Below the pieces are notes generated by a model that worked only from the letters and a program-made list of their open reading frames with translations, was not told the DNA's origin and did no database searches. Of a DNA stretch of 64,000 nucleotides, positions 16,689 through 25,878 are shown piece by piece. Made by a program: the position numbers and the translations under genes. This DNA is from Alkalibacter rhizosphaerae (GTDB lineage Bacteria > Bacillota > Clostridia > Eubacteriales > Alkalibacteraceae), in the NCBI RefSeq assembly GCF_017352215.1, contig NZ_CP071444.1:1488001-1552000 (forward strand). Reading direction: 5' to 3'. Every line of letters starts with the position of its first letter. The stretch's first letter is position 1.

Positions 16689-16912
16689 CGAAACCATCCC
16701 TTCCATGGCACTACATGCGGATCCCTTAAGGAGCTCTAAAAAAATCAGGTTCTATCAGTAAAGCATACCCAGGAAAGGTGCGGGTGCAACAGGGGAAAAG
16801 TTGTGTTGGGAAAGATTTGGCATGGATATGATCAAAAAGAAGGAAATCCGGTGAAAATGTAGTAAAAGAAGGAGAATCCTTGATAGAAACAGGTAACATA
16901 AGCTTCTTGTAT

Positions 16913-16956
16913 TTACATATATACTTAAATGGATTACAATATACGTATATATGTAA
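16913..16956 (+). promoter_or_regulatory. Inverted repeat upstream of AbiEi-like gene (probable operator)
   Basis: TTACATATATAC (16913-16924) and GTATATATGTAA (16945-16956) are perfect 12-bp arms separated by 20 nt. The second arm ends 13 bp before the ATG. AbiEi antitoxins autoregulate by binding promoter inverted repeats, so this fits. Confidence 0.7.
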
Positions 16957-16969
16957 AGAGGTGAACGAA

Positions 16970-17560
16970 ATGAAATACATGGAAAAATTAGAGGAATTAG
17001 TTAAGAAAAGACATGGGACCGTATTGAGTACGGACTTGGATCAACAAGGCATACCGAGAACATATTTGCAACAGATGGTGAAAATGGGCAAACTGGAAAA
17101 AGTAGACCACGGAACATATGTTGCAGTTGATGCAATCGAAGATGAAATGTATACGATCCAAACAAAATATTCGAAAATAATCTTTTCTCATGAAACCGCG
17201 TTATTTTTACATGGTTTATCAGATCGAACTCCTTTTGAGTATGCCGTAACCGTTCCGAGCGGATATAAGGCAGTTTCACGTTTAAAAGAAAGTTGTAAAA
17301 TTTATTACATTAGACGTGAGCTTCATGATCTTGGCTGTACTACAATGGTTAGCGCATTTGGAAATCCGATACGAGTCTATGATGTTGAGAGAACGATTTG
17401 CGATATTGTGAGAAGCAGAAACAGGATGGATGTTCAGATTTTTTTACAAGCAATAAAGGAATATTTTTCTTCGGAAAGCAACGCTCGAAAAATTATCAAG
17501 TATGGGAAGCAGTTTGGCATCGAAGAGAAAATTCGCACATATATGGAAGTTCTATCTTGA
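16970..17560 (+). CDS. AbiEi-family antitoxin-like transcriptional regulator, orphan
   Basis: A 196-aa protein of the AbiEi antitoxin type: an N-terminal winged helix (VLSTDLDQQGIPRTYLQQMV, then KLEKVDHGTYV) and the family core FSHETALFLHGLSDRTP, followed by YDVERTICDIVRSRN. AbiEi normally represses its operon and neutralises the nucleotidyltransferase toxin AbiEii encoded just downstream. Here no toxin gene follows: the next gene (17572) is a Mo-cofactor lipoprotein on the other strand. AGAGGTG is 6 nt before ATG 16970; an earlier in-frame ATG (16880) would run through the operator. Orphan regulator, or the remainder of a lost abortive-infection pair. Confidence 0.85.
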   Translation: MKYMEKLEELVKKRHGTVLSTDLDQQGIPRTYLQQMVKMGKLEKVDHGTYVAVDAIEDEMYTIQTKYSKIIFSHETALFLHGLSDRTPFEYAVTVPSGYKAVSRLKESCKIYYIRRELHDLGCTTMVSAFGNPIRVYDVERTICDIVRSRNRMDVQIFLQAIKEYFSSESNARKIIKYGKQFGIEEKIRTYMEVLS

Positions 17561-17571
17561 GAGGAGTGCAC

Positions 17572-18240
17572 CTACCGCTCCACATCCGCCTCGTTGTCAT
17601 AGCCTCTGCTTTCCCAGTAGCCTTTATAGTTGGAATCGTCGGACAGTTCGATCTCCTGGACCCAGCGGGCCCATTTGTAGCCCAGCTTGTCTTCTGCAAC
17701 GACCATGAAAGGGTAACCCAGTTCCGCCGGCAGGTCCAGTCCGTTGGAGGAGTAGGCTAAGATCAGATCGTTTTGTTGGATCTGTTCCAGTGGCAGGGAG
17801 GTGGTATACCCGTCCACGGAGTGGAAAATAACAGTATTGGCACCAGATTGGATCCCGGCCAGATCCATGATGTCTTCGATCAAGACGCCCTTCCACAGGA
17901 TGGTGGCATCCCAGCCCGTTACGCAGTAGAGGGTGATCAGCCGCTCGTAAGGATCCAGCTCCAAAATGTCGTCGTAGGTGAGTTCCAGATTGCGGTCTAC
18001 GAGACCGCTTATGGTCAACCGATAGGAGCCCATGTCCACGGTTTGGACCCCTTTGATGGAGTTGTCATAGGGGCCGATGGCCGGATCCAGATTGGCACCC
18101 TGGTACTCCCTGATCTCCATTTCCCGGTAGCGTTCGACGGTCGCTTTTACTACGTCATCTACATCCCCATCGGAAAAACAGCCAAAGGAGAGCAGGATAG
18201 CGATCAACGACGGAAGCAAGAGAAAATATTTTGGTTTCAT
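17572..18240 (-). CDS. YedY/MsrP-like molybdopterin oxidoreductase, lipoprotein
   Basis: A 222-aa exported protein of the sulfite oxidase/YedY molybdopterin fold. The lipobox LLSFGC (Cys21) predicts a lipoprotein on the outer face of the membrane. The Mo-ligating cysteine is in LITLYCVTGWDATILWKG, and GYPFMVVAEDKLGYKWARWV with the WVQEIEL ending is the typical C-terminal core. Family members reduce oxidised methionine residues or other oxides. No membrane haem partner (MsrQ/YedZ) is seen nearby. It stands alone and runs toward the AbiEi gene with 11 bp between them. Confidence 0.87.
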   Translation of the reverse strand: MKPKYFLLLPSLIAILLSFGCFSDGDVDDVVKATVERYREMEIREYQGANLDPAIGPYDNSIKGVQTVDMGSYRLTISGLVDRNLELTYDDILELDPYERLITLYCVTGWDATILWKGVLIEDIMDLAGIQSGANTVIFHSVDGYTTSLPLEQIQQNDLILAYSSNGLDLPAELGYPFMVVAEDKLGYKWARWVQEIELSDDSNYKGYWESRGYDNEADVER

Positions 18241-18457
18241 GGCGACACATCCTTCTCATATTCAAGATATTCTATGGTTCGTACATGTTTTACCCGATAT
18301 GGGAAAACGAAAACGCAAACTTGTGCTGTTTGTCAGGCAATGTTGGAAAACAAAGCCGTTATATATACAATAGAGGATGGTATAAGGCCAATGCGGATAT
18401 CAAGACTCAACGTGGAAGTCCCAAAAAGTAGACAAGTAAATAGAACCATGATATTAT

Positions 18458-18492
18458 AACTGTATCGTGATAAAGTTTATTTAGATACAGTT
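18458..18492 (+). promoter_or_regulatory. Inverted repeat upstream of the AAA ATPase gene
   Basis: AACTGTATC (18458-18466) and GATACAGTT (18484-18492) form perfect 9-bp arms with a 17-nt spacer, 28 bp before the ATG. Possible operator. The rest of 18241-18457 shows no gene that I can support. Confidence 0.4.
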
Positions 18493-18519
18493 TATTTAGG
18501 CGCAGATGGAGGGATCAAG

Positions 18520-19902
18520 ATGTTTGTTGGAAGAGAGAAAGAAATAAAAATACTGGAAAAAAGAGTTCAGTCAAAAGGATTTGAATTTGGGTTGGTTTAT
18601 GGTCGAAGAAGAATAGGGAAGACCAGGCTTCTGCAGGAAATCGTAAGCAAATTTGATGCGATCTACTATGTTGCCAATGAAATGGGCTTGGAATACAATC
18701 TAAAACAACTCAGTGCTACGATCACTTCATACTACAATGAATCTTTTGTATTCGAAAACTTTGATCAAGTTTTTCAGTATCTTGCCAAAAGAAGTCATGA
18801 GAAAAGAACCATATTCATCCTTGATGAATTCACGTATCTGATGTCATCGAACAAAGAATTGCTCTCTGTATTTCAAAATGCCGTTGATCAACATTTGTTG
18901 AATTCTAATCTAAAAATGATTCTATCTGGGAGCCAGGTGGGTATGGTAGAAGATGCCATTTCCTATAAAAAACCTTTATATGGCAGAACAACTTTTAAAA
19001 TGAAATTGGAACCTTTTGATTACTATGATGCAGCAAAATTTTATCCGAATTGTACGGCAACAGAGAAAGTGTGTCTTTATAGCGTCTTTGGAGGGGTCCC
19101 CTTTTATACGAGCAGAATTGATGATTCAAAAAGCGTCAAAGAGAATATTCTTGATTTGATCATCGAGCCAGGATCTATATTTGAAGACGAAATCGCATTT
19201 TTTTTGAGTCAAGAGGTGAGGAGTGTCGCTACTTATGGAAAGATCATGAATGCCATCGCATCAGGAGCAACAAAACTAAGTGAGATTTCCACAAAAAGTG
19301 GTAGTACCAATACTGGGACTACATCAAAGTATTTGGATCTTTTGCTATCACTCGGGATCGTAGAAAAAGAATTTTGCTTTGGAGAAAGTAATAAATCAAA
19401 AAAGACGATCTACAGAATACAAGATCAACTATTTCGCTTTCATTTTTCGTTTATTGAAAAAAATAAATCCAAAAAAGTTATAATGGATCCTGAAAATTTT
19501 TATAATACGATGGTGCAACCTCATTTGGAAGAGTATGTCTCTAATGAATTTGAAAACATATGTAGAGATTTTTTAAAAAGGAAGTATGAAAACACGATCC
19601 AGGAGATTGGCCGCTATTGGTTTAATGATGCAGCAAAGCGCCAAGATATAGAAATCGACATCGTTATGAAAACCAACCATCAGCTTCATGTATATGAATG
19701 CAAATGGACGAACAGTAGAATTGGTATGGGTATCGTGAATAATTTACAAACCAAGGTTGATCATTTTGAGGGTGCGCAACTTGGATTCTTTTCTAAAAAG
19801 GGATATCATAGCGAGTTGAGCGACAAAGGATATGCGCTTTACCAGGTAGACGATTTGTATAATGTAAGTAACAACGAATTGGAACATAATCGTGAAAGTT
19901 GA
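18520..19902 (+). CDS. AAA+ ATPase with C-terminal DUF234-type nuclease-like domain
   Basis: A 460-aa protein of the archaeal/bacterial ATPase_2 family. MFVGREKEIKILE opens it; Walker A is GRRRIGKT (residues 28-35), Walker B IFILDEFTYL near 100, and the sensor motif ILSGSQVGM follows. A winged helix covers the region of TSKYLDLLLSLGIVEKE, and the C-terminal DUF234 part has DIEIDIVMK and VYECKW, which resembles a PD-(D/E)XK nuclease core. Such genes are common in accessory DNA; roles in defence or DNA metabolism are proposed but unproven. It is more AT-rich than the genes downstream. A GGAGGG site precedes the ATG. Confidence 0.88.
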   Translation: MFVGREKEIKILEKRVQSKGFEFGLVYGRRRIGKTRLLQEIVSKFDAIYYVANEMGLEYNLKQLSATITSYYNESFVFENFDQVFQYLAKRSHEKRTIFILDEFTYLMSSNKELLSVFQNAVDQHLLNSNLKMILSGSQVGMVEDAISYKKPLYGRTTFKMKLEPFDYYDAAKFYPNCTATEKVCLYSVFGGVPFYTSRIDDSKSVKENILDLIIEPGSIFEDEIAFFLSQEVRSVATYGKIMNAIASGATKLSEISTKSGSTNTGTTSKYLDLLLSLGIVEKEFCFGESNKSKKTIYRIQDQLFRFHFSFIEKNKSKKVIMDPENFYNTMVQPHLEEYVSNEFENICRDFLKRKYENTIQEIGRYWFNDAAKRQDIEIDIVMKTNHQLHVYECKWTNSRIGMGIVNNLQTKVDHFEGAQLGFFSKKGYHSELSDKGYALYQVDDLYNVSNNELEHNRES

Positions 19903-19903
19903 C

Positions 19904-20397
19904 CTACATCCCTATAAGATCCACAAAAATCTTCTTGAACTTTATCGTAAACAAGTATCCGATGACCGACCCAACGGCACCCTGGATCAGGTTGAAGGGG
20001 ATGCTGGCCAGGGGGGAGAGAAGGTTGGAGTAGATGATGGTCTCCGACACATAGTATCCGCCTGCCATGATCAGGCAGCCTGCAACCACCGCTTTTAGAG
20101 GGTGGTTTTTTTGAAACAGATAGCCGGAAACCAGACCCATGGTCCCTTTGACAAGAAAGGTGGGGATCATGTAGATGAAAAAACCCAGGTAGTAATCCCC
20201 AAGGCAGACCCGAAAGCAGCGGCAATGAAGCCCAGTTTGGGTCCCAAAAGGGCGGCGGCGATGTAGATGGCTCCATCTCCCAGGTTGATATAACCCAAGG
20301 GCATGGGGATGGCGATGACTACCGTGGCAATGAAGACGATGGTGACCATCAGGGATGTATGGATCAGTCTTTTCAACGTAATATTCATAGGGTACAA
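19904..20397 (-). CDS. ECF transporter S component (frameshift at 20197-20200)
   Basis: About 164 aa when repaired. The N-terminal part, MYPMNITLKRLIHTSLMVTI to GPKLGFIAAAFGSALG, and the C-terminal part, DYYLGFFIYMIPTFLVKG to the end, lie in different frames; one extra G in the GGGG run at 20197-20200 (CCCC on the plus strand) joins them. The sequence has the layout of substrate-binding S components of energy-coupling-factor vitamin transporters, with about five membrane spans. It is divergent from a MocR regulator, an arrangement known for vitamin B6 transporters controlled by PdxR. No ECF A/A'/T genes are adjacent, as expected for group II systems with shared modules. Confidence 0.78.
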
Positions 20398-20420
20398 CTC
20401 CTTTGCATAAGTTCCTTCCT

Positions 20421-20442
20421 ATGGTACAATGAAATTGTCCAT
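20421..20442. promoter_or_regulatory. Imperfect inverted repeat between ECF S and MocR genes
   Basis: ATGGTACAAT and ATTGTCCAT flank GAA; one base is bulged. It sits in the short divergent region and may bind the MocR protein. Confidence 0.35.
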
Positions 20443-20486
20443 GTGAAAATGCACAAAATAAATAAAAATGATAAGGACAGATGAAA

Positions 20487-21845
20487 ATGATCGATGCTTT
20501 TATGCTGAAAGACCAAAGCGACAAACACCTGTACCTGCGGATCTACGAATACTACAAGGAGCAGATCTTGACCGGTGCCATGACCAAGGGGGAGAAACTG
20601 CCCTCCATTCGGGCCCTGGCCAAGGCCATCCATGTCAGCAAAATCACTGTGGAGGGAGCTTACAGCCAGCTGCTGGCGGAAGGCTACATCGAAAATCGGC
20701 CCAGGCAGGGATACTTTGCGGTGGATCTTTTTGGCTACGAGTTTTCCAAGGAAGCTCCAAAAGTAGAGGAACCGGAGGAGGAACGGCGGTATGTGAATAC
20801 GGGGGTGGACCAGACCAGCCTGGATCTGGGGACCTGGCGCCGGATGTACACCAACGTCCTCAAAGACTACGCCGAGCTTCTTCACGATGCCGGATCCCTG
20901 AAAGGGGAATTGCTCCTTCGCCAGCAGATCAAGGAATTCATCGCCAAGAGCCGGGGGGTGGTCTGCAATGCCAACCAGATCGTCATCGGTTCCGGCAGCC
21001 AGTATCTGCTTGGGATCCTTTGCGGCCTCATGGGCCGGGAGATCCGAGAGGTGATCGTGGAGGACCCGGGGTTCGTCCAGGCCAGAAACACTTTCGAAGA
21101 CCATGGCTTTCCCATTCGGGCCATCCCGGTGGATGAAGAAGGGATCCAGACTGACCTCATGGAGGGAGCGGGGCGATGTCTGGCCTACCTGAGTCCATCC
21201 CACCAGTATCCCACTGGATCCGTCATGACCATCCGGCGGCGACTGGAAGTGCTCCAGTGGGCGAAAAGACGACAGGCCCTTATTGTGGAAGACGACTACG
21301 ACAGCATCTTCCGCTACGAAACAGAACCCATCCCCTCCCTGCAAGGATTGGATGAAGGCCGCCACGTTGTCTACCTGGGATCCTTTTCCAAGCTTCTCAC
21401 TCCCGCCATCCGCATCAGCTACATGGTATTGACGGAAGAACTGCTGGAGAAGTACGAAGCCACAAAACATCGCTATACCCAGACGGCATCCCGTTTGGAA
21501 CAGCTGACCCTGGGATATTATATGAAGGAAGGTCATTTCGAACGCCATTTGAGGCGGGCCAACAAGATGTACCACAAGAAAAACGAGCTACTGAAAGAGC
21601 TGCTGCAACAAAGGTTTGGGGATGCCATTCAGATCATAGGCGGTAATTCCGGCCTTCACTTGATGCTGCAGATGAAAACGGAACAAGCGGCAGAAAAGTT
21701 GCTGGTGACGTGCAGAAACAACGCCATTCAGGTGGAAGTCATTCCAGGCTCCGATGACAATGGGGACCATATCCTTCTGCCCTACAGCGGCATGTCCCTG
21801 GATGCCATGAAAGCCATTTTCGGTCAAGGCCATTCCGTGGTATAA
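20487..21845 (+). CDS. MocR/PdxR-type regulator (GntR DNA-binding domain fused to PLP aminotransferase fold)
   Basis: About 452 aa. The N-terminal GntR winged helix spans residues 10-75 (LPSIRALAKAIHVSKITVEG). The C-terminal fold-type I aminotransferase domain has GSGSQYLLGILCGL, VEDPGFVQARNTF, IVEDDYDSIFRYE and the PLP-lysine motif LGSFSKLLTPAIRISYM. Proteins of this kind sense PLP and regulate PLP synthesis or transport. It is divergent from an ECF S-component gene, its likely target. AAGGA lies 9 nt before ATG 20487 and only 3 nt before ATG 20481; I prefer the former. Confidence 0.88.
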   Translation: MIDAFMLKDQSDKHLYLRIYEYYKEQILTGAMTKGEKLPSIRALAKAIHVSKITVEGAYSQLLAEGYIENRPRQGYFAVDLFGYEFSKEAPKVEEPEEERRYVNTGVDQTSLDLGTWRRMYTNVLKDYAELLHDAGSLKGELLLRQQIKEFIAKSRGVVCNANQIVIGSGSQYLLGILCGLMGREIREVIVEDPGFVQARNTFEDHGFPIRAIPVDEEGIQTDLMEGAGRCLAYLSPSHQYPTGSVMTIRRRLEVLQWAKRRQALIVEDDYDSIFRYETEPIPSLQGLDEGRHVVYLGSFSKLLTPAIRISYMVLTEELLEKYEATKHRYTQTASRLEQLTLGYYMKEGHFERHLRRANKMYHKKNELLKELLQQRFGDAIQIIGGNSGLHLMLQMKTEQAAEKLLVTCRNNAIQVEVIPGSDDNGDHILLPYSGMSLDAMKAIFGQGHSVV

Positions 21846-21846
21846 T
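21838..21846 (+). promoter_or_regulatory. Extended -10 promoter element
   Basis: TGGTATAAT overlaps the last codons of the MocR gene, 39 bp before the flavodoxin-like gene. The -35 region is poor (TTTCGG), but the TG extension can compensate. Confidence 0.4.
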
Positions 21847-21884
21847 GAAAGAACAGAAGGAATCGAGGAGAAAGGGGATTCAAC

Positions 21885-22466
21885 ATGAAGATAACCGTAA
21901 TGATCGCCAGTCACCGGCGAAAGAGAAACACCCAGGCAATGGTGGATGCATTTTTGGAAAACCTGCAGGATGGAAACGACATCGAGATCGTCAACCTCCT
22001 GGACAAGAAGGTGGAGATCTGTCTGGCCTGCGACTATTGCAAGGAGCACTACGACGAATGCATCATCAAGACGGACGACATGGCGGATATTTTGACATCT
22101 TTCAAGCACAGCGACTTGATCGTCATCGCCACCCCCCTTTATTTCAACAGCATCACCAGCCGGTTGAAGATCTTCATCGACCGTACCCAGACCCTGTACA
22201 ACGGATGGTACCACTTCAAGGATCCCATTTTCAAGGAACCCAAGAACGTGGTGATCCTGGCCAACGGCGGATCCCCCACTTATCCGGACCATTTTTTGGG
22301 CGTCGATGTGGAGATGAAGCATTTTCTCAAAAACCTCAATGCCACGGTGATCGAAGACCTTCGCTACAACAACACGGACCGCAACCCCATCAAGGAAAAC
22401 GAAAAGGCCCAGAAGGAGCTGCGGGAAGCCGCCCTACGGGTAAAGGCATTGATGGAAAAACAGTGA
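21885..22466 (+). CDS. Flavodoxin-like NAD(P)H:FMN oxidoreductase
   Basis: A 193-aa flavodoxin-fold protein. The FMN phosphate loop is ASHRRKRNTQAMVDAF, followed by the cysteine-rich CLACDYCKEHYDECIIKTDDM typical of iron-sulfur-flavoprotein-like and multimeric flavodoxin-type reductases, then IVIATPLYFNSITSRLKIFI. It would reduce flavin, quinone or a small electrophile with NAD(P)H. The ATG follows GAGAAAGGGG. It lies between the MocR gene and the ileS T-box with its own possible promoter, so there is no clear pathway link. Confidence 0.88.
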   Translation: MKITVMIASHRRKRNTQAMVDAFLENLQDGNDIEIVNLLDKKVEICLACDYCKEHYDECIIKTDDMADILTSFKHSDLIVIATPLYFNSITSRLKIFIDRTQTLYNGWYHFKDPIFKEPKNVVILANGGSPTYPDHFLGVDVEMKHFLKNLNATVIEDLRYNNTDRNPIKENEKAQKELREAALRVKALMEKQ

Positions 22467-22476
22467 AAAGAAAGCC

Positions 22477-22504
22477 TTGACACCGTCAAGGAGATTTGTA
22501 TAAA
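22477..22504 (+). promoter_or_regulatory. ileS promoter
   Basis: TTGACA (22477-22482), 16-nt spacer, TATAAA (22499-22504). It directly precedes the T-box leader. Confidence 0.85.
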
Positions 22505-22509
22505 ATGTA

Positions 22510-22750
22510 GTGAACAATCAAAAACAAGGCGTTGAAAAGACCAGTAGATAGGCCTACAGGCTTTCCAGAGAGGCGGTCCCCGGCTGAAAGACCACCAGGC
22601 ACAGGCATATTGAATATCAACTTGGAGCCTGATCCCCTTGGATCCGGTGCAAACCGTTATCATTTGAGGCATCTTTTTTGGATGCGAAATAAGATGGTAC
22701 CACGAAGTCCGGCACTTTCGTTCTTATAAAGAGCGAAGGTGCTTTTTTTG
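22510..22750 (+). promoter_or_regulatory. T-box riboswitch leader (isoleucine)
   Basis: The 5' leader of ileS. Stem I covers about 22525-22640 with an ATC triplet in GAATATCAAC (about 22612-22621) as candidate isoleucine specifier. The antiterminator bulge has TGGTACC at 22695-22701. The terminator GCACTTTCGTTC / GAGCGAAGGTGC (22712-22742) is followed by a run of seven T. Uncharged tRNA-Ile binding would favour the antiterminator and allow ileS transcription. Confidence 0.92.
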
Positions 22751-22782
22751 TTTATTTCAACCATGAAAGTAGGAGGAAGCTT

Positions 22783-25700
22783 ATGGCAAAGTTCAAGGAA
22801 TTGTCCAACCAGCCGGTGGCCCAGCGGGAAAAAGCCCTGGCAGACCGGTGGGAAGACATCCAGATTTTAAAAAAGAGCATCGACAACCGGGAAGGCAAGA
22901 CCAATTATGTATTCTATGAAGGGCCGCCAACGGCCAACGGAAAGCCGGGGATCCATCACGTCATCTCCAGGACCCTGAAGGATTCCGTCTGCAAATACCA
23001 GACCATGAAGGGACACCGGGTGGTACGAAAAGCCGGATGGGACACCCACGGCCTGCCGGTGGAGATCGAGGTGGAAAAGCAGCTCAACTTGTCCAGCAAG
23101 ACGGACATTGAAAAGTACGGCATCGACAAGTTCAACAAGAAGTGCAAGGAGTCCGTCTTCACCTACGAAGCCCAATGGCGGGAGATGACCAAGCGGATGG
23201 GATACTTCGTGGACATGGACGATCCCTACATCACCCTGGACAACGACTACATCGAGACCGTCTGGTGGCTGCTCAAGCAGTTCTTTGACGGCGACATGAT
23301 CTACGAAGGACACAAGATCCTTCCCTACTGCCCCCGATGCGGAACGGGACTGGCCTCTCACGAAGTGGCTCAAGGCTACCAGGAGATCAAGACCACGACA
23401 GTCATCGTCCCCATGAAGCGAAAAGACGCCGACGAGTACTTCCTGGTGTGGACCACCACTCCATGGACCCTGGCCTCTAACGTGGCCCTGGCCGTCCATC
23501 CGGAAGCAGACTACGTCCGCGCCACCTCTGCCGGCAACACCTTCATCCTTGCCAAGGAACTTTTGGGCAAGGTGCTGGGAGAAGACTATGAGATCCTGGA
23601 AGAAATGAAGGGATCCCAGCTGGAATACCTGGAATACGAACAGCTCATGCCTTTCTTGAAAACAGAGCAAAAGGCCTTTTATGTGACGGTGGCCGACTAC
23701 GTCACCACCGACGACGGAACGGGGATCGTCCACATCGCCCCGGCCTTTGGGGAGGACGACTACCAGATCGGACGGCGATACGGACTGCCTGTATTCAATC
23801 CGGTGGATGAAGAAGGAAAATACACGGAGACCCCCTGGAAGGGGAAAGTGGTCATGGATGCGGATCCGGACATCATAGTCTGGTTGAAGGAACAGGGGAA
23901 ACTCTTCAAAAAAGAGAAGATCACCCACAACTATCCTCACTGCTGGCGCTGCAAGACCCCATTGGTCTATTACGCAAAGCCCAGCTGGTACATCGAAATG
24001 ACCAAGATCAAGGAACAGCTCATCGAAAACAACAACGAGGTGAACTGGTATCCCGACTATGTGGGAGAAAAGCGCTTCGGCAACTGGCTGGAGAACCTGA
24101 ACGACTGGGCCATCTCCCGTAGCCGGTACTGGGGAACGCCTCTGAACATCTGGCGCTGCGAGTGCGGTCATCTGGAGTCCGTCGGTTCCAGACAGGAACT
24201 CAAAGACAAGGCCATGGAAGACATTTCCGTGGACATCGAGCTTCACCGCCCCTACGTGGACGACGTCCACATCGCCTGCCCCAAATGCGGAGAGACCATG
24301 ACCCGGGTGCCGGACGTCATCGACTGCTGGTTCGATTCCGGATCCATGCCCTTCGCCCAGTATCACTACCCCTTTGAAAACAAGGAACTCTTTGAAGAGC
24401 AGTTCCCGGCGGATTTTATCTGCGAAGGGATCGACCAGACACGGGGATGGTTTTACAGCCTCATCGCCATTTCTTCCTTCATCATGAAGAAATCCCCCTA
24501 CAAGCGGGTGCTGGTCAACGATCTGATCCTGGACAACGAGGGACGAAAGATGTCCAAGTCCAGAGGCAACACGGTGGATCCTTTTGAACTGTTCGACCAG
24601 TTCGGCGCCGACGCCCTCCGCTGGTATCTGCTCCATGTTTCACCGGCCTGGACGCCTACCAAGTTTGACATCGAGGGATTAAAAGAAGTTCAAAGCAAGT
24701 TCTTCAACACCTTGAAGAATGTATATGCCTTCTTTGCCCTGTACGCCAATGCCGACGATCTGGATCCCGCCTCATTTTTTGTGGAGTACAAGGACCGTCC
24801 GGAGATCGACCGGTGGATCTTGTCCAAGTACAACAACCTGGTCAAAGACGTGACGGAAGAGATGGAGATCTTCGACCTGACCCGTGTGGTCCGAAAGATC
24901 CAGGAGTTCGTCAACGAGGACCTGTCCAACTGGTACATCCGTCGAAACCGACGACGTTTCTGGGCCAAGGAAATGACCCGGGACAAGCAGGCCGTATTCA
25001 ACACCACCTACGAAGTGCTGACGGGCATCGCCAAAATGATCGCCCCCTTTGCGCCATATATTTCAGAAGAACTCTACACCACCCTGACGGGAGAAGAATC
25101 CGTTCATCTGGCCGATTTCCCGGAATGCCGGGAGGAACTCCTGGATGCAGGAGTGGAAGAGCGGATGGACCTGGTTCGGGACCTGGTCAGCCTTGGCCGT
25201 GCCGCCAGGGAAGAAGCCCAGATCAAGGTGCGCCAGCCCCTCCAAAAGATTTTGGTGGACGGGAAGTACAAGGACGTCATCGACTATCTGGTGCCCCTGA
25301 TCAAGGAAGAACTCAACATCAAGGACGTGACCTTTGAAGAAGACCTTCACGGCTTCATGGATTTCACCCTGAAGCCGGACTTTAAAGTGGCCGGACCCAT
25401 CTTTGGACCGAAAGTAAAAGTGTTGGCCAAGGCCCTGGCCCAAGCCGACACGGCAGAGCTGGTCAGCAAGGTGAAGTCGGAAGGATCCATCATGCTGGAT
25501 CTGGACGGAGAGGAAGCGGAAGTAAAGGAAGAATACCTGGATGTGCGCATCAGCGCCAAGGAAGGCTTCAACGTCCAGATGGAAAACAACGTTTTCGTCA
25601 TCCTGGACACCACCTTGAACGAAGACCTTCTGCAGGAAGGCTATGCCCGGGAAGTGGTCTCCAAAGTGCAGCAACTGCGAAAGCAAAGCGGTTTCGACGT

Positions 25701-25878
25701 GATGGACCACATTCGCCTGACCCTGCAAGCGGACCAGGATGTGGCACAAGCCGTAAAAGCCTTTGAAGAATTCATCAAGGGAGAAACCCTGGCAGTGGAA
25801 GTGGTATTTACCGAGAACGCCCTGGATGTGCAAAACATCAACGGCCATGACACGGGAATCAACGTGGAACGGGTGTAG
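22783..25878 (+). CDS. ileS: Isoleucyl-tRNA synthetase
   Basis: 1031 aa, the length of the long IleS2-like class. It charges tRNA-Ile with isoleucine in the cytoplasm. The class I signature appears as GKPGIHHV (His58-His59) and the second as KMSKS (residues 589-593). Between them are the CP1 editing domain and paired CPRCGTG and CWRCKTP sequences that resemble metal-binding knuckles; IACPKCGE is a third. The ATG follows GGAGGAAGC. It is controlled by the upstream T-box and ends in the terminator at 25911-25955. Its last 189 bp and the terminator are repeated at 39605-39880, bracketing a catabolic island. IleS2-type enzymes are often mupirocin-tolerant, which the sequence alone cannot prove. 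Confidence 0.97.
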   Translation: MAKFKELSNQPVAQREKALADRWEDIQILKKSIDNREGKTNYVFYEGPPTANGKPGIHHVISRTLKDSVCKYQTMKGHRVVRKAGWDTHGLPVEIEVEKQLNLSSKTDIEKYGIDKFNKKCKESVFTYEAQWREMTKRMGYFVDMDDPYITLDNDYIETVWWLLKQFFDGDMIYEGHKILPYCPRCGTGLASHEVAQGYQEIKTTTVIVPMKRKDADEYFLVWTTTPWTLASNVALAVHPEADYVRATSAGNTFILAKELLGKVLGEDYEILEEMKGSQLEYLEYEQLMPFLKTEQKAFYVTVADYVTTDDGTGIVHIAPAFGEDDYQIGRRYGLPVFNPVDEEGKYTETPWKGKVVMDADPDIIVWLKEQGKLFKKEKITHNYPHCWRCKTPLVYYAKPSWYIEMTKIKEQLIENNNEVNWYPDYVGEKRFGNWLENLNDWAISRSRYWGTPLNIWRCECGHLESVGSRQELKDKAMEDISVDIELHRPYVDDVHIACPKCGETMTRVPDVIDCWFDSGSMPFAQYHYPFENKELFEEQFPADFICEGIDQTRGWFYSLIAISSFIMKKSPYKRVLVNDLILDNEGRKMSKSRGNTVDPFELFDQFGADALRWYLLHVSPAWTPTKFDIEGLKEVQSKFFNTLKNVYAFFALYANADDLDPASFFVEYKDRPEIDRWILSKYNNLVKDVTEEMEIFDLTRVVRKIQEFVNEDLSNWYIRRNRRRFWAKEMTRDKQAVFNTTYEVLTGIAKMIAPFAPYISEELYTTLTGEESVHLADFPECREELLDAGVEERMDLVRDLVSLGRAAREEAQIKVRQPLQKILVDGKYKDVIDYLVPLIKEELNIKDVTFEEDLHGFMDFTLKPDFKVAGPIFGPKVKVLAKALAQADTAELVSKVKSEGSIMLDLDGEEAEVKEEYLDVRISAKEGFNVQMENNVFVILDTTLNEDLLQEGYAREVVSKVQQLRKQSGFDVMDHIRLTLQADQDVAQAVKAFEEFIKGETLAVEVVFTENALDVQNINGHDTGINVERV

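Noticed and set aside
16880-16970. An earlier start for the AbiEi-like protein at 16880
   Set aside because: It would translate through the 12-bp-arm operator and adds a sequence unlike antitoxins; ATG 16970 has a proper ribosome site.
20385-21575. A 396-codon minus-strand ORF across the MocR gene
   Set aside because: Shadow of the PLP-domain coding sequence; no family motifs and no ribosome site.
22867-24636. 589-codon open frame antisense to ileS
   Set aside because: It is a shadow of the GC-rich ileS coding frame, with low-complexity hydrophobic/acidic composition and no ribosome site; the ileS motifs are on the plus strand.
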